In this document: piece by piece, positions 18,291 through 28,083 of the stretch | Layout of the letters: each line of letters opens with the position of its first letter | Numbering within the stretch: the first letter of the stretch is position 1 | Assembly (NCBI GenBank): GCA_003223245.1 | Contig: QHYI01000121.1 | Coordinates: 1-64,000, forward strand | Length of the DNA stretch: 64,000 nt | Reading direction: 5' to 3' | Source of the DNA: Acidobacteriota bacterium | Lineage (GTDB): Bacteria; Acidobacteriota; Terriglobia; Acidiferrales; UBA7541 | Translations under genes and position numbers: made by a program | The notes under the pieces: generated by a model | The model's input: only the letters and a program-made list of their open reading frames with translations | Databases searched by the model: none | Told to the model about the DNA's origin: nothing

Positions 18291-18799
18291 TCGCAAAACT
18301 TTAGCTTAATTTCTGCGTTGGCCTGCGGAATTTAGAAACAGGTGTTGGCCTTTTGACGCGTGGTTTACCGGCAAGGGGCCGCGCCTTTTTCGGTCAATTG
18401 CCTTGCGGACGGCAAATCTTCCGGCACCCCCTTTCGCGCGGTTTTTTTTCAGAAGCCATGACGCCACAAAGTCAGCGCCCAACCCATTAAACAAAAACGA
18501 CTTGCGTCCTCTCTGAAAGCGTTATCAAAAATTTTGCCTGCTGCTTTCTCTTGACTTACGTTTGGCTGGCTCGGGCCTCTGACTCGAACGCGGAGTCTCG
18601 GGGGCGAGTCCTGGAGGGATCAAGTTTTGAGGTGTTTCATCTTTCCCGTTGACTTAGCGCCCTTTTGTTGCAACATACGTTGCTGCATCTTGGGAGCTCG
18701 CTCGGCCCGAACGGGGCTTCCTCGTTCGCAAGCGGGTCCTCGCCTCGCGTCAAAGAAAAAAGACCAGGAGTTGTGAGCGGAAGCGGTGAAGGAGGAGAA
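18291..18799. other. Intergenic region upstream of Oar receptor
   Basis: About 500 bases. A T-run follows CGCGCGG near 18440, but no clear stem was seen. A possible sigma70 promoter is TTGACT (18649-18654), 17 bp, AACATA (18672-18677), which would give a leader of about 115 bases before the receptor ATG. Nothing else recognised. Confidence 0.3.
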
Positions 18800-21721
18800 A
18801 TGAGAAAGCGCAGACTATTGGTGTTTGTTCTCGTCATTCTCATGCTGGGGCTCATGCCGGCCTTGACTCTGGGGCAAGTCGCAACCACAGGCAAAATCGC
18901 GGGCGTAGTAACCGATGCTTCCGGCGCCGCGGTACCGAATGCCGCCGTGACCGTCAAAAGCACCGCGCTCATGGCCGAGCGTACGACAATTTCAGGGGCC
19001 GACGGCGCCTACCTTTTCGACCTTTTGCCGCCCGGCGCCTATGAGGTCACGGTTACCTCCAAAGGATTTAAGGCCTTCACCGAAGCAGGAGTTGTTCTCA
19101 CCGCAGGCTTCACCGCAACGGTGAATGCAAAGCTCCAAGTGGGAGAACTAACCGACGTCGTGCGCGTCGAAGGGGAAAATGTAATAGACCTGCAAAACGT
19201 CCAGGCTTCCACCACATTTGATCAAACGCTGCTGCAAGACATCCCCAGCGGGCGCGATCCGTGGTCAACGGTTGCGCAGATGCCGGGAGCCACCGTCGGA
19301 ACATTCGATGTGGCCGGCAACAACAGCTATCAGCAGTCCGCAATGCAGGTCCATGGAAGCACGCAAGCCGAGCAAATTTATAGCTTCAATGGTCTAGATT
19401 TGAATTGGCCCGGCGCGAACGGCGGTTATACGCAGTTTTACACCAACCACGACTCTTTCGATGAGTTTCAGGTCGTAGCTGACAATGCTCCTGCCTCCGT
19501 GCCCATCGGCGGCATTTACATGAATATGGTGACGAAATCCGGGTCGAATGAGCTCCACGGCCAAGCAGCCGCGTATTATCTAACCGCAGCTTTCCAGGCT
19601 GGCGTAAAGCAGCCTAAAAACGCTGTTGTGAACACCGGTTCTCCCTTTGACATGACTCTGGACGCTTCGGCGAGCCTCGGTGGACCCGTCATTCGAGACC
19701 GGTGGTGGCTGTTTGGTTCTTACCGGCGTTATGACCTCCGCCAGCGGATTCTGGCGGTGACAGACCAGAATAACGTACCTGTGCATGATGTGAATCACCA
19801 GACCAATACCGACCTGCGCAGCGATTGGCAAATCAATCCAAAAAACAAATTTAGTCTTGTGTGGCTTTACAACGAGCAGAATCGCTTCTTCCGGCGTGAC
19901 ACCGCTTTTCAGTTTGTCACTCAGGACGCCAGTTGGCGGCAAATCGAGCCCGCCTATATCCTCCAGGGACTGTGGACCAGCCAGGTGACCAATAATTTCC
20001 TGTTGGATTTCCGCATCGGCTGGAACAAAATTGTGTTCCCGCTTAGCTATCAGCCGGGGGCAACCGGTCTCAATAAGCAAGATTTTGGCTATTCCCTCGA
20101 AACTGGTGCGGCGCCCAATGAATTCATAAATCCTGCATGGGTGCTCAAATGGACCGCGAGCGGTTCTTGGTACAAGCCCAATTGGGCCGGAAACCACAAT
20201 TTCCAATTCGGGTTCGAATGGGGTGATAGCTACAACTCCTATCTCTATCAAGTAAGTCAGGGAATCAACGCTCTGTACGATAGCAACCCCGACCCTAAGG
20301 CGAACCAGCCAGCTTTCTCCGTGCCGTTGGACGTTGTGGCTTATAATACGCCGACCACGCAAAAAAACTATTTCCGCGATACCAGCTTCTATCTCCAGGA
20401 CACTTGGAATCTCAAACGTCGATTCACTTTGAACCTCGGGATGCGCTACGACCGCTTCACGACCTACTATCCCGCGCAGACAACGGCCTCCAACCTCACT
20501 TTCCCTCAGCTCTTCAGTGCTGGTTTTACGTTCCCCGCTTCGGGAAACCTAGTGGACTGGAACACCGTTTCGCCGCGGATTGGAGTCGCATTTGACCCTA
20601 CCGGGAAAGGCAACTCCGTCATTCGCTTTGGCTACGGGATCTATTACATCATGCAAGGCACAGGCCTTGCCGAGTCGCAGAACCCCAATGGCTTGATTAC
20701 GCTGACTTTCCCTTGGGGCCCCTTCCAGCCTGGTTGCACCCAATGTGACGCGAACAACGACGGTATTCCGCAACTGAGCGAATGGCTTCCCGCCAATGCG
20801 ACGCCGGTGGCTTCGTCGGGCGGAGCGCAAATCAATTCCAAAATGAGCCGTCCCTACTCCGAGGAGATTAGTGCAGGGTACGAAAAACAATTGTGGCGGG
20901 ACCTCCGTGTAGGAGCCACTTACTACTACCGCACAAAGAAGAACCTGTTTGGGACAGAGAACGCGGCGGTTTCGAAATCGGACTATGTGCCCATCACCAC
21001 GCTGAACGGCACTCCGATCATCAATCCCCTTACAAATCAGCCGATGACTCTATATAGCTTTCAACCATCAGATCCCAGCAAGTACGGCGCCTTCAGCAAC
21101 CTCGTGACGAACTTTCCGCAACTCGATAACAACTCCTATCATGCGGTCGAGTTCACAGCGGTGAAGCGCCTGTCTCATAAATGGCAGATTCTTGGTGGCT
21201 TCACCATTCAGCGCCAAAAAGGCGTCTATGGCCGCGGCTTCTCTGACCAGGCCACCGGCGACAATTTCACCGACCCAAACCTCGACATCAACCGCAACGG
21301 CAACTACTTGAACCTCGACTCCACCTATGTGTTCAAAGTCGACAGCACCTACGAGCTTCCCTGGAAATTCGGCACCAGCGTGAACTTCCAGCATTACACG
21401 GGTTTTCCGATTCAGCCAACAGAGACCTTCAACGTTCCAAATGGACGGGGCACTCTCGTACCCGAAACCATCATCCTTCAACCGGCCGGAATCCAGCGCC
21501 TGCCGGGCGTCAACCAGCTGAACCTGCGCCTCTCGCGCGAACTCGTCTTCAATGACCGCTGGCACCTCACGCCGACGGTTGATTTTTTCAACCTGACCAA
21601 CTCTCAAACGGTTATCGCGGAAGTCGCGCAGTGGACCGCACCGAATGGGGGAGCGTACTTGGAACCGGCTTTGGCCATCAATCCGTTTGTGACGCGGTTT
21701 GGTCTGCGTTTCACGTTCTAG
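18800..21721 (+). CDS. Oar-type TonB-dependent receptor
   Basis: 973 residues, complete. Signal peptide (RKRRLLVFVLVILMLGLMPA, cleavage near TLGQ), regulatory-like domain (KIAGVVTDASGAAVPNAAV to YEVTVTSKGFKAFTEAGVV), a plug-like region (RVEGENVIDLQNVQ to GGIYMNMVTKSGSNELHG) and a long barrel ending in FGLRFTF with the terminal Phe. The ATG at 18800 is chosen for GGAGG just upstream and for the signal peptide; an ATG 45 codons earlier gives a non-signal N-terminus. Located in the outer membrane; substrate unknown. An S9 peptidase follows 155 bp downstream on the same strand, which hints at peptide uptake. Confidence 0.9.
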   Translation: MRKRRLLVFVLVILMLGLMPALTLGQVATTGKIAGVVTDASGAAVPNAAVTVKSTALMAERTTISGADGAYLFDLLPPGAYEVTVTSKGFKAFTEAGVVLTAGFTATVNAKLQVGELTDVVRVEGENVIDLQNVQASTTFDQTLLQDIPSGRDPWSTVAQMPGATVGTFDVAGNNSYQQSAMQVHGSTQAEQIYSFNGLDLNWPGANGGYTQFYTNHDSFDEFQVVADNAPASVPIGGIYMNMVTKSGSNELHGQAAAYYLTAAFQAGVKQPKNAVVNTGSPFDMTLDASASLGGPVIRDRWWLFGSYRRYDLRQRILAVTDQNNVPVHDVNHQTNTDLRSDWQINPKNKFSLVWLYNEQNRFFRRDTAFQFVTQDASWRQIEPAYILQGLWTSQVTNNFLLDFRIGWNKIVFPLSYQPGATGLNKQDFGYSLETGAAPNEFINPAWVLKWTASGSWYKPNWAGNHNFQFGFEWGDSYNSYLYQVSQGINALYDSNPDPKANQPAFSVPLDVVAYNTPTTQKNYFRDTSFYLQDTWNLKRRFTLNLGMRYDRFTTYYPAQTTASNLTFPQLFSAGFTFPASGNLVDWNTVSPRIGVAFDPTGKGNSVIRFGYGIYYIMQGTGLAESQNPNGLITLTFPWGPFQPGCTQCDANNDGIPQLSEWLPANATPVASSGGAQINSKMSRPYSEEISAGYEKQLWRDLRVGATYYYRTKKNLFGTENAAVSKSDYVPITTLNGTPIINPLTNQPMTLYSFQPSDPSKYGAFSNLVTNFPQLDNNSYHAVEFTAVKRLSHKWQILGGFTIQRQKGVYGRGFSDQATGDNFTDPNLDINRNGNYLNLDSTYVFKVDSTYELPWKFGTSVNFQHYTGFPIQPTETFNVPNGRGTLVPETIILQPAGIQRLPGVNQLNLRLSRELVFNDRWHLTPTVDFFNLTNSQTVIAEVAQWTAPNGGAYLEPALAINPFVTRFGLRFTF

Positions 21722-21876
21722 CGCAGCGCGGCAACGCGACCCATCTCATCAGAAAGTTCCCAAACGGCGGGTTGGGCGAGAAAAACGCCGGCCCGCCGAT
21801 TTCTTTGGGTGCAGCCAAACGGCACTTCACATAGACTCCGTTTCACCCAAGCTCCGCGAGCAATAGGAGGCGCGAT

Positions 21877-24066
21877 ATGTCCAGAGGCAAGTATGTGCTG
21901 TGGCTAGCAATACCGATCACGGCGATGGTATGCGCGAGCTACGCGCAGGCGCAAACGGCCAGCCGCAAGTCTGCTCTCACCATCGAACAGTTGATTGAAA
22001 TTAAGCATCCGTCGGATCCCGTTTGGTCGCCGGACAACAAGCATGTGGTGTTCACCTGGGACCGCGCGGACATCAAAAATCTCTACGCGGCGAACGCGGA
22101 CGGCAGCGGCGCGCCCGTCGCGCTGACCACTTTTCCCGAAGGCGCGGTTGCCGATTCCTTCTGGAGCGACGACGGCGAAAGCGTTTACTTCGTTCACGAA
22201 GGAAATCTTTGGAAAGTTCCGGCAGGCGGAGGCGAAGCCAAGCCTGCTTGGAGCACGCAGGACCGCGGCGGCGGATTTAGACCGTCGCCTGACGCCAAGC
22301 GCATTGCGTTCGTCCGCAGCAACCGCGCCGATGACCAAGGCGCGCGCAAAGGAAGCGACCTTATCATTCGCTGGCTTACCGACGGCACGGAATCCACGGT
22401 CGCGCATGACGACATAAGTATTCGCGGCATCGTTTGGGCCCCCGACGGAAATTCTCTCGCTTATATCGCCGGCTCCAAAATCATCCAGCACGACGAATCC
22501 CCGGCGTACTCCGGCGCGAAACTCATCTATCGCGTCTCGGAATACGTTCCCGGCCAAATCTACGCGCTGAAGTTGAACGGCGGAAAACCCGTGGCCATCA
22601 GCACGCCCGGCGAGTACGGCGGCTTGGCGTGGGTTGACGCCAACCGTCTGGTCTTTGACGGCCAGTCCAAAGACTTCAAGAAATATTCCATCTATGTCGC
22701 CGACGCCACCACCGGCTCCGTAAAAACCAGTCACGAAGTCGACGAAGAAAAATTCTGGAGCATTCCTGATTGGGGCGAAGCCGGCGCGCAGCCGTGGCCC
22801 TCGCCCAACGGCAAGTGGATCGCGTTCCTCAGCGACCAGGACGGCTGGGATCATCTTTATGTCACACCATCAAAAGGCGGCGATGCGGTGCAAATCACCA
22901 AAGGCCGCTTCGAAGCCTGGCGTCCGGCGTGGTCCCACGACAGCACGCGCATCGCGTTCGACGCCAACCTCGAAGATCATCCCGGCGACCGCCGGATTGG
23001 CATCGCGACAATCGCCGATGATCCCGCGCAAGCCACAGTTACATACATCACCGAAGCCGCCGGAACGAACATCGCGCCGAACTGGTCGGAAAGCGATGCC
23101 AGGCTCGTCTACCAGCACACGGACACGCACAACAGCGCCGATCTCTACACCATCGCCGCGCGCGAAGGCGCGCAACCGGCCCGTCTGACTGATTCCATGC
23201 CTGCGGACATCGACCATTCGCGTTTCGTCGAGCCCCAGTTCGTGCACTATCCGGGGCCGGATGGACAGCAGGTGCCCGCATGGCTTTTTGTCCCCAAAAA
23301 TCTGGACCGCAGCAAAAAGCATCCGGCCATCCTTTGGATTCACGGCGACGGCGTGAATCAGAATTACGACGGCTGGCACGTGCAACGCAACTACGCCGTG
23401 TACTACAGCATTCATCAGTATTTTCTGCAGAAAGGCTACGTCGTCCTGGCTCCCGACTATCGCGGCAGCATCGGCTACGGACGCGATTGGCGCACCGGCG
23501 TGTACATGGACGTGGGCGGGAAAGACGCGAAAGATGCGTGGTTGGGCGGGAATTACTTAAAGACGCTGCCCTATGTCGATGCGAACCGCATGGGCGTGTG
23601 GGGACTAAGCTACGGCGGCTTTTTCACGCTCATCGCCATGACCGATCAGCCGACGCTTTTCCGCGCCGGCGTCGACGTCGCGGGCGTCGTCGATTACGTG
23701 ATGTATTACTCCGATCCCTACCACGGCGACTGGACCGCCAGCCGCATCGGAACTCCCGAAGAGCACCCCGACGTTTACAAAAACGCGTCGCCGATCTCGC
23801 ACATTGATAGTCTTGAGCGCCCCTTGCTCGTATTGCACGGCACGGCGGACGTGAACGTGCCCTTCCTGGAATCCGTCTGGCTCATCGACGAAGCCCTCAA
23901 AAAACACAAGGGCGACCTGGTTTCCTTCATGATGTACCCTGGGGAATTTCATTATTTCAGCCGCGAGCACGTGCTACGCGATGCGTGGCACCGCGTGGAC
24001 CAGTTTTTCGACACGTACTTGCGAGCGCCCGCGGCAACGGCCGGCGCTACTTCGAAAGCACACTGA
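21877..24066 (+). CDS. Exported S9 family peptidase (DPP IV / acylaminoacyl-peptidase type)
   Basis: 729 residues. Signal peptide (KYVLWLAIPITAMVCASYA, cleavage near AQAQ), a beta-propeller of TolB/WD40-like blades (HPSDPVWSPDNKHVVFTWD, GGGFRPSPDAKRIAFVRS, AWRPAWSHDSTRIAFD), then the catalytic alpha/beta-hydrolase domain from about residue 470. Triad: Ser578 in WGLSYGGFF, Asp658 in HGTADVNVPF, His692 in YPGEFHYF. It cleaves short peptides, probably in the periplasm. GGAGG precedes the ATG. It lies behind an Oar-type receptor in the same orientation. Confidence 0.92.
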   Translation: MSRGKYVLWLAIPITAMVCASYAQAQTASRKSALTIEQLIEIKHPSDPVWSPDNKHVVFTWDRADIKNLYAANADGSGAPVALTTFPEGAVADSFWSDDGESVYFVHEGNLWKVPAGGGEAKPAWSTQDRGGGFRPSPDAKRIAFVRSNRADDQGARKGSDLIIRWLTDGTESTVAHDDISIRGIVWAPDGNSLAYIAGSKIIQHDESPAYSGAKLIYRVSEYVPGQIYALKLNGGKPVAISTPGEYGGLAWVDANRLVFDGQSKDFKKYSIYVADATTGSVKTSHEVDEEKFWSIPDWGEAGAQPWPSPNGKWIAFLSDQDGWDHLYVTPSKGGDAVQITKGRFEAWRPAWSHDSTRIAFDANLEDHPGDRRIGIATIADDPAQATVTYITEAAGTNIAPNWSESDARLVYQHTDTHNSADLYTIAAREGAQPARLTDSMPADIDHSRFVEPQFVHYPGPDGQQVPAWLFVPKNLDRSKKHPAILWIHGDGVNQNYDGWHVQRNYAVYYSIHQYFLQKGYVVLAPDYRGSIGYGRDWRTGVYMDVGGKDAKDAWLGGNYLKTLPYVDANRMGVWGLSYGGFFTLIAMTDQPTLFRAGVDVAGVVDYVMYYSDPYHGDWTASRIGTPEEHPDVYKNASPISHIDSLERPLLVLHGTADVNVPFLESVWLIDEALKKHKGDLVSFMMYPGEFHYFSREHVLRDAWHRVDQFFDTYLRAPAATAGATSKAH

Positions 24067-24110
24067 GAGACCCCTTGGTTCGCTCTCTGGACGGCCGGGA
24101 GTGGGTCCTC

Positions 24111-24200
24111 TTAGCACTGGATCGTCAGGGGCAGCGACAAGACCATGAACAGGATCATGAGGAGCGACACGAAGAAGTTCAGCGTCAATAGGAACTTCAT
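24111..24200 (-). CDS. Candidate 29-residue hydrophobic membrane peptide
   Basis: A short frame encodes a very hydrophobic peptide that begins KFLLTLNFFVSLLMIL and ends LPLTIQC, long enough for one membrane span. AGGGAG lies 10 bp upstream of the ATG, with a strong hairpin (24261-24279) further upstream. It has no homologue I can name and sits in a 629-bp gap; composition alone makes it notable. It could be a small membrane protein or chance. Confidence 0.35.
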   Translation of the reverse strand: MKFLLTLNFFVSLLMILFMVLSLPLTIQC

Positions 24201-24260
24201 CGAGGACACACTCCCTGCCGTCCGCATCCCTGGAGCGACGAACCACAGGCACGCGGGACC

Positions 24261-24279
24261 GGCATCCTTCGAGGATGCC
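24261..24279. terminator. Perfect hairpin GGCATCCT-TCG-AGGATGCC
   Basis: An 8-bp perfect stem with a 3-base loop about 195 bp after the S9 peptidase stop. No T-run follows on either strand, so it may be a dispersed palindrome rather than an intrinsic terminator. Confidence 0.4.
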
Positions 24280-24468
24280 CGCAGTCTAGGCCTCCGGCGC
24301 GCCGCGAGAAACTGGACGAAAGTCGTGAATTCAGGCAGCTGGCGCGAAGGCTACACGCCCTGCCCGGAAGGGCAGCAGGGATTCAGAAGTGGCAAACTCC
24401 AGGCGACTGGTCGCTCCCCGGAAGAGCAAACTTCCGTGCCAATAAAGTTTTAGATTCCGGAGGAGATT

Positions 24469-24626
24469 ATGACCTTTCGTCAACTCACCACACTTGCTGC
24501 TTTGCTTCTCGCCGCTTGTGTTGTGGGCACCCAAGAGAAGCCGGTCGAAACCTGAACGAATATCTCGTGTCGATTCAAGCCAAGTACTAGCAGCTAGCCA
24601 AGCGGGTGGAGCAGCCGTGGGGCTTG
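24469..24626 (+). pseudogene. Small lipoprotein gene, frameshifted remnant
   Basis: CCGGAGGAGATT precedes an ATG that opens a lipoprotein signal (TFRQLTTLAALLLAACVVG, lipobox LLAAC, Cys17). The frame ends at a TGA (24553-24555) after 28 codons. From 24549 the next frame continues plausibly as NLNEYLVSIQAKY, a stop, then QLAKRVEQPW. The strong ribosome-binding site and lipobox suggest a genuine small lipoprotein gene that has acquired a frameshift and a nonsense codon. Confidence 0.45.
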
Positions 24627-24695
24627 GAAGCCTGCCTATGTCTCCCGGCCAGCTCACTTCGCGTTCACGCGCCCGCTCCATTCCGTGCGGCGCGC

Positions 24696-26072
24696 TCAAG
24701 CTTGCACCTTGGCCGGCGTCTGAGCCGCCGCGGGGAACTCGTGTTCCCAGCGCGCCACCACCACGCTTGCGAGGCAGTTGCCCACAACATTGACGGCTGT
24801 ACGTCCCATGTCCATGAGCTGATCAATCCCGAACAGCAGAAAAAGCGGCTCGGTCGGCAGATGAAACGACGCGGCCGCTGCCATCACGATCACCAGTGAC
24901 GCGCGCGCCACGCCGGCCGTGCCTTTGCTGCTCACGAGCAGCGTCAGGAGCATAACGGCCTGCTGCCCCAGCGTGAGGTGCATTCCCGCCGCCTGCGCGA
25001 TAAACAGTAAAGCCAGCGATTGGTAGAGGCTCGAGCCATCCAGATTGAAGCTGTAGCCCGTGGGCAGAACGAACGCGACCGTTTCCCGAGGAACACCAAA
25101 CGCCTCCATCTGCTCCATGGCGCGCGGGAGAGCCGCTTCGGAACTGGCCGTTGCAAACGCAATCGTCACCGGCTCGGTGACCGCGCGAACAAACTGCTTC
25201 ACCGGAACGCGCGCGAGCAGCGCGATGGGAAACAACGCGCAGGTGATGAAAACGACGAGCGCAACGTACATCGTTGCGAGCAATTTCAACAGCGGCAGAA
25301 GCACCCCCAACCCGAGATGCCCGACCGTGTACGCTACCGCACCAAAAACTCCGGCCGGAGCGGTGTACATCACGATGTTGGTGAACTTGAACATCGTCTC
25401 CGAGAGGCTCTCGGCAAAGGACACCATGGGGCGGCGCTTCGCTTCGGGAACCAGAATCAGCGCCATGGCAAACAGGATGCTGAAGACCACTACCTGCAGC
25501 ACCTGGCCTTCGGCTACGGACTTCGCGAGGTTTTCCGGGAAAATGTCGGTAATGAGCTGCGCCGCGGTGTGCGGCGTGGCATTTAGCGACTCGGCTGCTG
25601 CCGAAGGTGGCAGGCGCACACCCTCGCCCGCCCGGCTGAGAGTGATGGCCGCCCAACCGATGAGCAGCGCGATCGTCGAGACAATCTCGAAATAGACCAG
25701 CGACTTGATCCCCAGCCGGCCGACTTTTTTCAGGTCCGCGTGGCCGGCGATGCCCACCACCAGCGTGCCGAAAAGCAGCGGCGCGATGATCACCTTGATC
25801 AGCCGCAGAAAAATCGTTCCAAGGAACTGCAGCTTCGCGGCGAAGCCTGGCGCGTCGTGGCCCAACTCCGCCCCGGCAAGCAAACCCACCAGGATCCACG
25901 CCGTCAGCGACCGTCGCGACGTCGCATATGCCGCGATCGTCGCGATCGCCACCCAGCGCAACACCGTGGCAGCGAGGGCCAAGTTCGCCCAAATGCCCAT
26001 CCCGGCCAGCAGCGAAGCCGCGATCGCAATCGTCGAGGCAACAATGGCCGCCAGAAGAAGCCTGTTTTTCAT
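24696..26072 (-). CDS. Dicarboxylate/amino acid:cation symporter (SDF family)
   Basis: 458 residues of the GltP/DctA type: about eight membrane helices plus two re-entrant loops. Diagnostic motifs: the serine-rich loop ATASSEAALPRA, SFNLDGSSLYQSLA (substrate/cation site), LLVSSKGTAGV for the second hairpin and IDQLMDMGRTAVNVVGNCLA in the last helix. It imports C4-dicarboxylates or acidic amino acids with Na+ or H+. ATG 26072 begins directly at the first helix and is preferred; a TTG 20 codons earlier is possible. The C-terminus overlaps no neighbour. Confidence 0.92.
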   Translation of the reverse strand: MKNRLLLAAIVASTIAIAASLLAGMGIWANLALAATVLRWVAIATIAAYATSRRSLTAWILVGLLAGAELGHDAPGFAAKLQFLGTIFLRLIKVIIAPLLFGTLVVGIAGHADLKKVGRLGIKSLVYFEIVSTIALLIGWAAITLSRAGEGVRLPPSAAAESLNATPHTAAQLITDIFPENLAKSVAEGQVLQVVVFSILFAMALILVPEAKRRPMVSFAESLSETMFKFTNIVMYTAPAGVFGAVAYTVGHLGLGVLLPLLKLLATMYVALVVFITCALFPIALLARVPVKQFVRAVTEPVTIAFATASSEAALPRAMEQMEAFGVPRETVAFVLPTGYSFNLDGSSLYQSLALLFIAQAAGMHLTLGQQAVMLLTLLVSSKGTAGVARASLVIVMAAAASFHLPTEPLFLLFGIDQLMDMGRTAVNVVGNCLASVVVARWEHEFPAAAQTPAKVQA

Positions 26073-26424
26073 GGAAGCTGGATTCCGGAGAGCATGGTTC
26101 GGCAAGGTATGCGGGATAGGGACGGTTGTCAATGGCGTGGAAAGCGGCTGACACGCTAGGGAAACAAAGGGCTTACGCGGCTAAGTCGTTAGGCTCGTAC
26201 GCTGGCTTGCGCTGACGTGCGCTCACATGCGCTCACTTGAGCAGAAGAACGTGCACACAAACTTGCATACGGATTTTCCTTAACTAACGCTGCCTGGGCG
26301 TCAGCTAACCCTGGTTCCGGGTGGCACACCGCCAGCACCTGGGTTGCCATCCTTGAACACTGCGAAGTTACAAGCATTGCCACTGCCGCCGTTTTCTGCT
26401 GTATTGGCGACGATGGAGCGCGTG
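26073..26424. other. Intergenic, with short tandem repeats
   Basis: At about 26214-26240 a 10-bp unit of the form TGCGCTCAC(A/T) occurs three times in tandem (first copy TGCGCTGACG). On the minus strand a short frame ending near 26301 reads ITRSIVANTAENGGSG, reminiscent of beta-helix surface proteins, but it overlaps the start of the next gene and has no continuation. No promoter recognised. Confidence 0.35.
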
Positions 26425-26820
26425 ATGATGACCTTGTTGCCCTTCGTCGTGAGCCGCGTGCTGTCACTGCTGTTCTTGTCACTCGCGTTCTGCGCCGCGC
26501 CAGCTGCTGTTTGCGCCCCCAAAAATGTTTACCCGGTTGAGGGTTGTTCGAAAGAAAGCGTGCTGCTGGTCGTAAGTGCCTTTCAACAAGCAAAGTCGCC
26601 AATCGCCTTTGATCTTTACGTCATCTGTACCGAGAAGGCTTGGCAAGATTTTCTCAAGGCGCACCGCTTTCCAGCCTCGGTTGTGGCCTTAACCGACTGG
26701 AAGGCTGGTCGCATCTTCGTCGGGCCTCATCCGATCAATGACGAGGCCAACTTACATCGCACCGCAGTTCACGAGCTCAAGCACCTTACGTGCCACTGTA
26801 ACTTGGGAGAAAACCTCTAA
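26425..26820 (+). CDS. Small exported protein with HExxH motif
   Basis: 131 residues: signal peptide (TLLPFVVSRVLSLLFLSLA, cleavage near APAAVCA), a short mixed domain (VLLVVSAFQQAKSPIAFDLY, EKAWQDFLKAHRFP) and, close to the C-terminus, AVHELKHLTCHCNLGE. HELKH fits the zinc-binding HExxH of zincin peptidases, with further His/Cys and Glu just behind. GGAG lies 6 bp before the ATG at 26425. The domain is much shorter than known secreted metallopeptidases, so it may be truncated or only metal-binding. No neighbour suggests a role. Confidence 0.55.
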   Translation: MMTLLPFVVSRVLSLLFLSLAFCAAPAAVCAPKNVYPVEGCSKESVLLVVSAFQQAKSPIAFDLYVICTEKAWQDFLKAHRFPASVVALTDWKAGRIFVGPHPINDEANLHRTAVHELKHLTCHCNLGENL

Positions 26821-27381
26821 GCCCCAATCGTTCCCGGCGGTAGCTGATCGGCCATCAACTTCAAAATTGCTTCCTCGAAGCCCTCAAGCGCCGACTAATC
26901 GCCGCCCACTCATCACTGCCCGCCTTTGACAAATTTAGCCCGCCATTAGTGGCCTTTGTGATGTTTCCTGGGTGATCCTCACGCAGGACTACGTTGTGTG
27001 TCGAGCCGCTGGGCATATGTTGCGAGACGGTCGCCACCGGTACGGGGTGGAAAACCCGTGGAAAGCAGAGATGAGCGATGAGAGGCGAGTGCCCTCGAAA
27101 CCAGACTACCTAACGTGCTTGGAAAATTAGGAAGTCAGAATCCGCAGGGGCACCCTGATTTTTCAAGGCCCACACGTCACTCTAAGGCTGCGGCCCAGAG
27201 GCGAAATAAACTCCCAAAGTACCTGCAACTAATGACGTGTCGCTAGAGGGACGCAATACAAAGGGGCGCCCGTTTGGAGTTGATTTTGACCGTGGTAGCC
27301 TCCGCTGGTTTCTCCGGAACTGTCAACTGTGAAGCGAAGATTCCGAACTTGTCGGGACGGTCGACTGTTAACCGCCGTCAA
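26821..27381. other. 561-bp gap with no recognised gene
   Basis: Both strands were read. One plus-strand frame gives a short hydrophobic run near 27275-27310 (ELILTVVASAGFSGTV), without start signals or continuation. No hairpin, repeat or promoter could be supported. Confidence 0.35.
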
Positions 27382-28074
27382 TTACTCCGAGGCGCCGAGG
27401 GGGAGGAAGTACTGCGTGCCTTTGACGGGATCCTGGAGGCGGCGCAGAAGCTGCTGCAAATCGTCGCTGCGCTCGACGAAATCAATTTCCGACGTGTTGA
27501 TCACCAGGAGGTCGGAGGCGGAATAGCGGAAAAAGAAATGCTCGTAGGCGCGGGCGACTTCTTCGATATATTCGAGCGAGATTTGCGACTCCTCGCGCGA
27601 AGCTTTTTTGGCGATGCGCGCGCGCAGGACTTCCGGCTTGGCTTGCAGGTAAATGACGAGGTCCGGCGCGGGAAGGTCGGCGGAAAGCAATTCGTAGTAG
27701 CGCTCGTAGACCTTGAGCTCCTGGTCGTCGAGATTGACGTTGGCGAAGATGCGGTCTTTTTCGAGGAGAAAGTCGGAAAGCAGGAGCCCGGGAGCTTCGA
27801 CCGCGAGACCTTCGCGCAGATGCTTTTGGCGCTCCATGAGGAAGTACATCTGCGCGCGGAAGGCGGCGCCGGGCTTGGCTTTGTAAAAGTCGGCGAGAAA
27901 GGGATTGTCTTCACAATCGTAAATGCGGCGAGCGTGCAGGCGCTCGGCGAGGACGCGGGCGAGCGTGCTTTTGCCAACGCGCAGCGGGCCTTCAATGGCG
28001 ATGAAGCGGGGGGGCTGCGGGCCGCGCTGGGGAACCAGCGCGCGCTTGGCGGCCGAGGAGTCGTTGCCAGGCAT
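27382..28074 (-). CDS. Deoxynucleoside kinase family protein
   Basis: 230 residues. P-loop FIAIEGPLRVGKSTLARVLA, a substrate-binding region DCEDNPFLADFYK with the catalytic acidic residue, FRAQMYFLMERQKHL, then a DRIF-type segment (LLEKDRIFANVN), APDLVIYLQAKPEVLRARI and the Arg-rich lid region KKASREESQISLEYIEEV. It phosphorylates deoxynucleosides for salvage and is of the short dNK/dGK type. ATG 28074 is chosen because the -10 element at 28115-28120 lies upstream of it and inside the longer alternative frame. Transcribed away from the adjacent IS110 remnant. Confidence 0.9.
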   Translation of the reverse strand: MPGNDSSAAKRALVPQRGPQPPRFIAIEGPLRVGKSTLARVLAERLHARRIYDCEDNPFLADFYKAKPGAAFRAQMYFLMERQKHLREGLAVEAPGLLLSDFLLEKDRIFANVNLDDQELKVYERYYELLSADLPAPDLVIYLQAKPEVLRARIAKKASREESQISLEYIEEVARAYEHFFFRYSASDLLVINTSEIDFVERSDDLQQLLRRLQDPVKGTQYFLPLGASE

Positions 28075-28083
28075 CGTGAGGCG

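Noticed and set aside
24823-26154. Open frame of 443 codons on the minus strand
   Set aside because: It runs in another frame over the symporter gene, which has all its family motifs. Composition is shadow-like.
26214-26240. Short tandem repeats as a possible CRISPR remnant
   Set aside because: Units are 10 bp, without spacers, and no cas gene is near.
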